NCBI RefSeq assembly: GCF_002027545.1
Contig: NZ_MXAN01000075.1
Span: forward strand, 1-7,368
DNA from: Moraxella lacunata
Lineage (GTDB): Bacteria > Pseudomonadota > Gammaproteobacteria > Pseudomonadales > Moraxellaceae
Length of the DNA: 7,368 nucleotides
Reading direction: 5' to 3'
In this document: positions 4,480 through 7,368 of the stretch, in pieces
How positions within the stretch are numbered: position 1 is the stretch's first letter
Layout: each line of letters starts with the position of its first letter
Program-made: the position numbers and the translations under genes
Notes under the pieces: model-generated
Databases searched by the model: none
Told to the model about the DNA's origin: nothing
Seen by the model: only the letters and a program-made list of their open reading frames with translations

Positions 4480-6756
4480 ATGTTAATCCAAGTTGCTCTG
4501 CCTGTACCGCTTTATCGTCTTTTTGATTATCGTGTGATAGGCGTGTTGCCCAAGGTGGGTGTGCGTGTCAAAGTACCATTTTCTCACCAAGAGCTGATTG
4601 GTATCGTGGTGGGGCATGTTCATCCTAATGACAGTGATGTGCCACAAAATAAGCTAAAATCGCTCATTGATGTGATTGATGATGAGCCGATTTTTGATGA
4701 ATATTTTTTTAAACTTGCCAGATGGCTGTCATCTTATTATCATCATCCATTTGGCGATACGATGGCGGTCATGTTACCCACGCTTATCAAGGCAGGGGTG
4801 GATGTTAGTGATGACATACGGCGGTATCGGGTACCTGCCCATGTTGATGATGATTTTGTCAAAAACGTGTTAAGCAAAACCGCCAAAAAACAGCACGCTG
4901 ATTTTGCCGTTATCCGTGACAATCCCAATGCCACCAAACACGCCTTGCGTATGCTTGGGGTGACGGAGCGGAATTTGGCATTATTTGTCCAAAAAGAGCT
5001 GATAGAATGTCACACCGCCCCAAACATACCGCCTCCGCCTGCCCAAGTAGTGCAAAAGCCACTGACCCTAAATGACGAACAACGCTCGGCACTGACAGAG
5101 ATAAGCCAATGCATACATGATGGGTGTTATCAAGGCATACTGTTAAATGGTGTGACAGGCTCGGGCAAAACCGAAGTGTATCTACAAGCGATGGAGCAGG
5201 TGTTGGCACAGGGTCGGCAGGTGCTGATTATGGTGCCTGAGATAGGGCTGACCCCACAAAGTCGGGAGCGGTTCTCGGCACGCTTTGGGGCGAATGTCGT
5301 GGTGTTACATTCATCATTAAACGACAAAGAACGGCTGTCGGGGTGGCAGGCGTGTCGGCAAGGTCAGGCTCAAATCATCATCGCCACACGTTCGGCACTG
5401 TTTTATCCCTTTGCTAATTTGGGGCTGATTATCATCGATGAAGCTCATGACACAAGCTTTAAACAGCAAGACCATCTGCGATATCACGCCTGTGATGTGG
5501 CGTTATATGTGGGGGTGCTAAAACAAATCCCCGTGGTACTAGGCACGGCAACGCCCAGTCTTGAACAAATCAAGCTTGTCCGTGATGGCAAACTGCATGA
5601 ATGCAAACTGACCAAACGGGCAGGGGGTGCGATAACGCCTACGTTTCGCCTTGTGGACATGAGAGTAGGCACGCTGTGGCAGACGGACATGGCAGGCGAG
5701 AGCCGTGATACTGAACTGGCTCATCAGACGGTGCAAGCGGTGCGTGAGACCTTAGGGCGGGGCGAGCAGGTGCTAATGTTCCTAAATCGGCGTGGTTATG
5801 CTCCGATACTCTTATGCGGGGCGTGTGGTTGGCAAGCGGACTGCGTGCGGTGTAGCAGTCATCTGACCCTGCACAAAAACCCCTTCAAAAAAGCACGCCA
5901 TGCCAATGAGCAGTATCTGTATGATTATCTAAAATGCCATCATTGTGGTTATCAGGTGGTTACGCCCAAGGTGTGTCCGAGTTGTCATAGCCCAAATCTT
6001 GTGCATTTGGGGCAAGGGACAGGGCAGTTGTACGAAAGGTTGCATGGTATTTTTGCCAATCCACAAACCGTCCAAAACCCCTACCCCATCGTGCAGATAG
6101 ACCGTGATACGGTGCGTGGCAAGGGGGCGTGGGACAAGCTGTATGAGCGTGTTAGCACAGGCGAGCCGATGATATTGGTAGGCACACAAATGCTGGCAAA
6201 GGGTCATCATTTTCCTAATGTGACATTGGTGGTGATTGTCAATGCTGACAGTGGCTTTTTGTCGCCTGATTTTCGTTCGCCCGAACACACCGCCCAGACG
6301 ATAATGCAGGTGGCAGGACGGGCAGGGCGTGCAGGACGGGCAGGGGAAGTGCTGATACAGACCCTAAACCCTGATAATCCGTTACTGCTTGATTTGATAC
6401 GCCATGGCTATGATAAATTCGCTCATGACTTATTGGCAGAGCGGTATGGATTGGGACTGCCACCGTGTAGCCATGCAGTACTGGTTCGGGCAGATGGTCA
6501 TCGGCTTGATGTCGCCAAAAATGCCATCATCGGAGCAAAAAATCATCTGCCCCACGCCCATCCCTTTGCCGTGCTTGCCCCCATTGATGCCCCGATGGTC
6601 AAGAAAAACAACCGCTTTCATGTGCAGATGCTCATCCTTGCCAAAGAACGCAAAGTACTACATGATGTGCTGGCATGGTGGTGGCAGGACGTGCTTGCCC
6701 TGCCCAGCTCTCGGGGGGTCAAGATGGCGATAGACATTGACCCTGTGGGGTGGTAG
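4480..6756 (+). CDS. priA: Primosomal protein N' (replication restart helicase PriA)
   Basis: A superfamily-2 3'-5' DNA helicase that recognises stalled forks and D-loops and starts primosome assembly for replication restart. From the ATG at 4480 it has 758 residues, slightly longer than E. coli PriA (732). The N-terminal DNA-binding domain opens MLIQVALPVPLYRLFDYRV. Walker A is GVTGSGKT (224-231, K230), Walker B is DEAH (320-323), and motif VI reads QVAGRAGRAGRAGE. All eight zinc cysteines are present: C446, C449, C455, C458, C486, C489, C499 and C502. The C458-C486 gap is about 13 residues longer than in E. coli. An ATG at 4438 is also in frame but adds 14 residues unlike the PriA start, so 4480 is preferred; neither has a strong Shine-Dalgarno. 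It stands alone between terminators. Confidence 0.97.
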   Translation: MLIQVALPVPLYRLFDYRVIGVLPKVGVRVKVPFSHQELIGIVVGHVHPNDSDVPQNKLKSLIDVIDDEPIFDEYFFKLARWLSSYYHHPFGDTMAVMLPTLIKAGVDVSDDIRRYRVPAHVDDDFVKNVLSKTAKKQHADFAVIRDNPNATKHALRMLGVTERNLALFVQKELIECHTAPNIPPPPAQVVQKPLTLNDEQRSALTEISQCIHDGCYQGILLNGVTGSGKTEVYLQAMEQVLAQGRQVLIMVPEIGLTPQSRERFSARFGANVVVLHSSLNDKERLSGWQACRQGQAQIIIATRSALFYPFANLGLIIIDEAHDTSFKQQDHLRYHACDVALYVGVLKQIPVVLGTATPSLEQIKLVRDGKLHECKLTKRAGGAITPTFRLVDMRVGTLWQTDMAGESRDTELAHQTVQAVRETLGRGEQVLMFLNRRGYAPILLCGACGWQADCVRCSSHLTLHKNPFKKARHANEQYLYDYLKCHHCGYQVVTPKVCPSCHSPNLVHLGQGTGQLYERLHGIFANPQTVQNPYPIVQIDRDTVRGKGAWDKLYERVSTGEPMILVGTQMLAKGHHFPNVTLVVIVNADSGFLSPDFRSPEHTAQTIMQVAGRAGRAGRAGEVLIQTLNPDNPLLLDLIRHGYDKFAHDLLAERYGLGLPPCSHAVLVRADGHRLDVAKNAIIGAKNHLPHAHPFAVLAPIDAPMVKKNNRFHVQMLILAKERKVLHDVLAWWWQDVLALPSSRGVKMAIDIDPVGW

Positions 6757-6764
6757 GCTTGATA

Positions 6765-6796
6765 AAAACGCCCAAACGATGTGGTTTGGGCGTTTT
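6765..6796. terminator. Bidirectional terminator between priA and the transporter remnant
   Basis: AAAACGCCCAAAC (6765-6777) pairs perfectly over 13 bp with GTTTGGGCGTTTT (6784-6796) around the loop GATGTG. On the plus strand the stem ends in TTTTGTTGTTG, 8 bases after the priA stop; on the minus strand it ends in TTTTTATC, 12 bases after the remnant gene's stop. This is a standard shared terminator of convergent genes. Confidence 0.9.
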
Positions 6797-6808
6797 GTTG
6801 TTGGGTGG

Positions 6809-7357
6809 TTATTGGGCGGTAGTGGATGAGGCTTGGATTTTTTGCAAATCTTCAGAGAGCCATTTCTTCTGAATCTCTGCCAAGCGTCCGTTTTCTTTGA
6901 GCTTTTTGATGCCAGCATTGATGTCATCTAACAGCTTGGTATTTTGTTTATCCACAATAACCCCAACGTGAGCTTCGGCGACAGATTGGCTTTCGTAGGG
7001 ATTGCTTTCTAAGTTGAGCTGGGGAAAACTTTTTGCAAAGTGGTCAGCGATAGAACCTTGGATGGCAAAGACGTCAATCTTGTCTTGGGTAAGAGCTTCG
7101 ACCAAACTATAAGGGGTAGGGTACTCGGTAAGCTCAGCATAACCACCCACCGCTTCGATGTCTGCACGCTGTTTACCGCCAACGATGATGCCAACACGCT
7201 TGCCTGCCAACGATGTCAAACCATCATAAGTGCCAGAGCCTTTGACATAATTTTTGAAAGGATTTGTAAAGTTTTGTGTGTACGATAGTTTTTTTGTTAG
7301 GGCGTGCCTGCCTTTGGTATTTGCCATGAAAAATGAGAAAAATCGCATGTTTTTCAA
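6809..7357 (-). pseudogene. 5'-truncated amino-acid ABC transporter substrate-binding protein
   Basis: Residues from about 24 onward (182 in the open frame from 7357) match the second half of a family-3 solute-binding protein. YTQNFTNPF resembles the end of the first lobe, LAGKRVGIIVGG (50-61) is the usual hinge and second-lobe strand, KIDVFAIQG follows, and the tail GRLAEIQKKWLSEDL is typical. Intact family members are about 250-280 residues with a signal peptide and bind polar amino acids in the periplasm for an ABC importer. Here the signal peptide and most of the first lobe are absent. Residues 1-20 are encoded by the 61-bp repeat (7297-7357) and show no binding-protein similarity. The frame is still open at the window edge; apparent starts are TTG 7357, ATG 7348 and ATG 7327, none with a ribosome binding site. 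No permease or ATPase gene is nearby in the window. Most likely a non-functional remnant; the function of the parent protein is secure only at family level. Confidence 0.8.
7297..7357 (-). repeat. 61-bp dispersed repeat, right copy (inverted)
   Basis: The reverse complement matches 253-313 at 56 of 61 positions without gaps. Its CACGCCCTAA end points inward, into the truncated transporter gene, and lies exactly where that gene's homology stops. The repeat family probably continues past the window end: 7348-7368 (TGTTTTTCAAGAAATCTCTTT apart from its last base) resembles 103-125 with a 2-base gap, and at 103-131 that sequence goes on to CCAAAC. Confidence 0.85.
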
Positions 7358-7368
7358 GAAATCTCTTT

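Noticed and set aside
5929..6288. Long minus-strand open frame inside priA
   Set aside because: It lies wholly antisense to the conserved zinc-binding and helicase region of priA. Its residue pattern is what the complementary strand of that codon usage produces.
6313..6345. 15-bp direct repeat GCAGGACGGGCAGGG in priA, possible slippage site
   Set aside because: It encodes the AGRAGR part of helicase motif VI, and the protein there has the same length as E. coli PriA, so it reflects conserved residues rather than a tandem expansion.
1..7368. CRISPR array, tRNA or rRNA genes, transposase, toxin-antitoxin pair or phage genes
   Set aside because: Read through on both strands; the only repeats are the two-copy families described, and no protein resembles these systems.

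Overview
The window looks like a chromosomal segment of a gammaproteobacterium of the Moraxellaceae, most likely Moraxella or a close relative. This rests on three things: a SpoT whose (p)ppGpp synthetase domain is visibly degenerate, which is known for this family; ridA lying close to spoT, as in Pseudomonas and Acinetobacter; and moderate-GC genes separated by AT-rich spacers with many T/A tracts. The species cannot be fixed from the sequence alone.

Layout. Positions 1-352 hold no convincing gene but are full of repeats: a 53-bp direct repeat in two copies (1-53 and 159-211), an inverted-repeat-bounded segment (33-131) with a perfect AT hairpin, and a 61-bp repeat (253-313) that ends 39 bases before spoT. 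spoT (353-2551, +) converges on a LoiP-like M48 metalloprotease lipoprotein gene (2629-3411, -), with a shared terminator between them. From a divergent spacer, a 61-residue unrecognised ORF (3644-3829, +) leads to a strong hairpin and then ridA (3912-4292, +), which ends in a clear intrinsic terminator. priA (4480-6756, +) follows and converges, through a bidirectional terminator, on the 3' part of an amino-acid ABC transporter binding-protein gene (6809 to about 7296, -). That gene is cut off at its 5' side exactly where a second, inverted copy of the 61-bp repeat (7297-7357) begins.

Function. These are mostly housekeeping genes: alarmone hydrolysis (SpoT), detoxification of reactive enamines (RidA), replication restart (PriA) and outer-membrane or periplasmic protein quality control (M48 lipoprotein). 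They are not one pathway.

I see no new multi-gene system such as a defence island, CRISPR array, toxin-antitoxin pair or biosynthetic cluster. The least ordinary material is the repeat family at the two ends: inverted copies bracket about 7 kb, and one of them coincides with the breakpoint of the truncated transporter gene. Next come the degenerate SpoT synthetase domain and the orphan small ORF.
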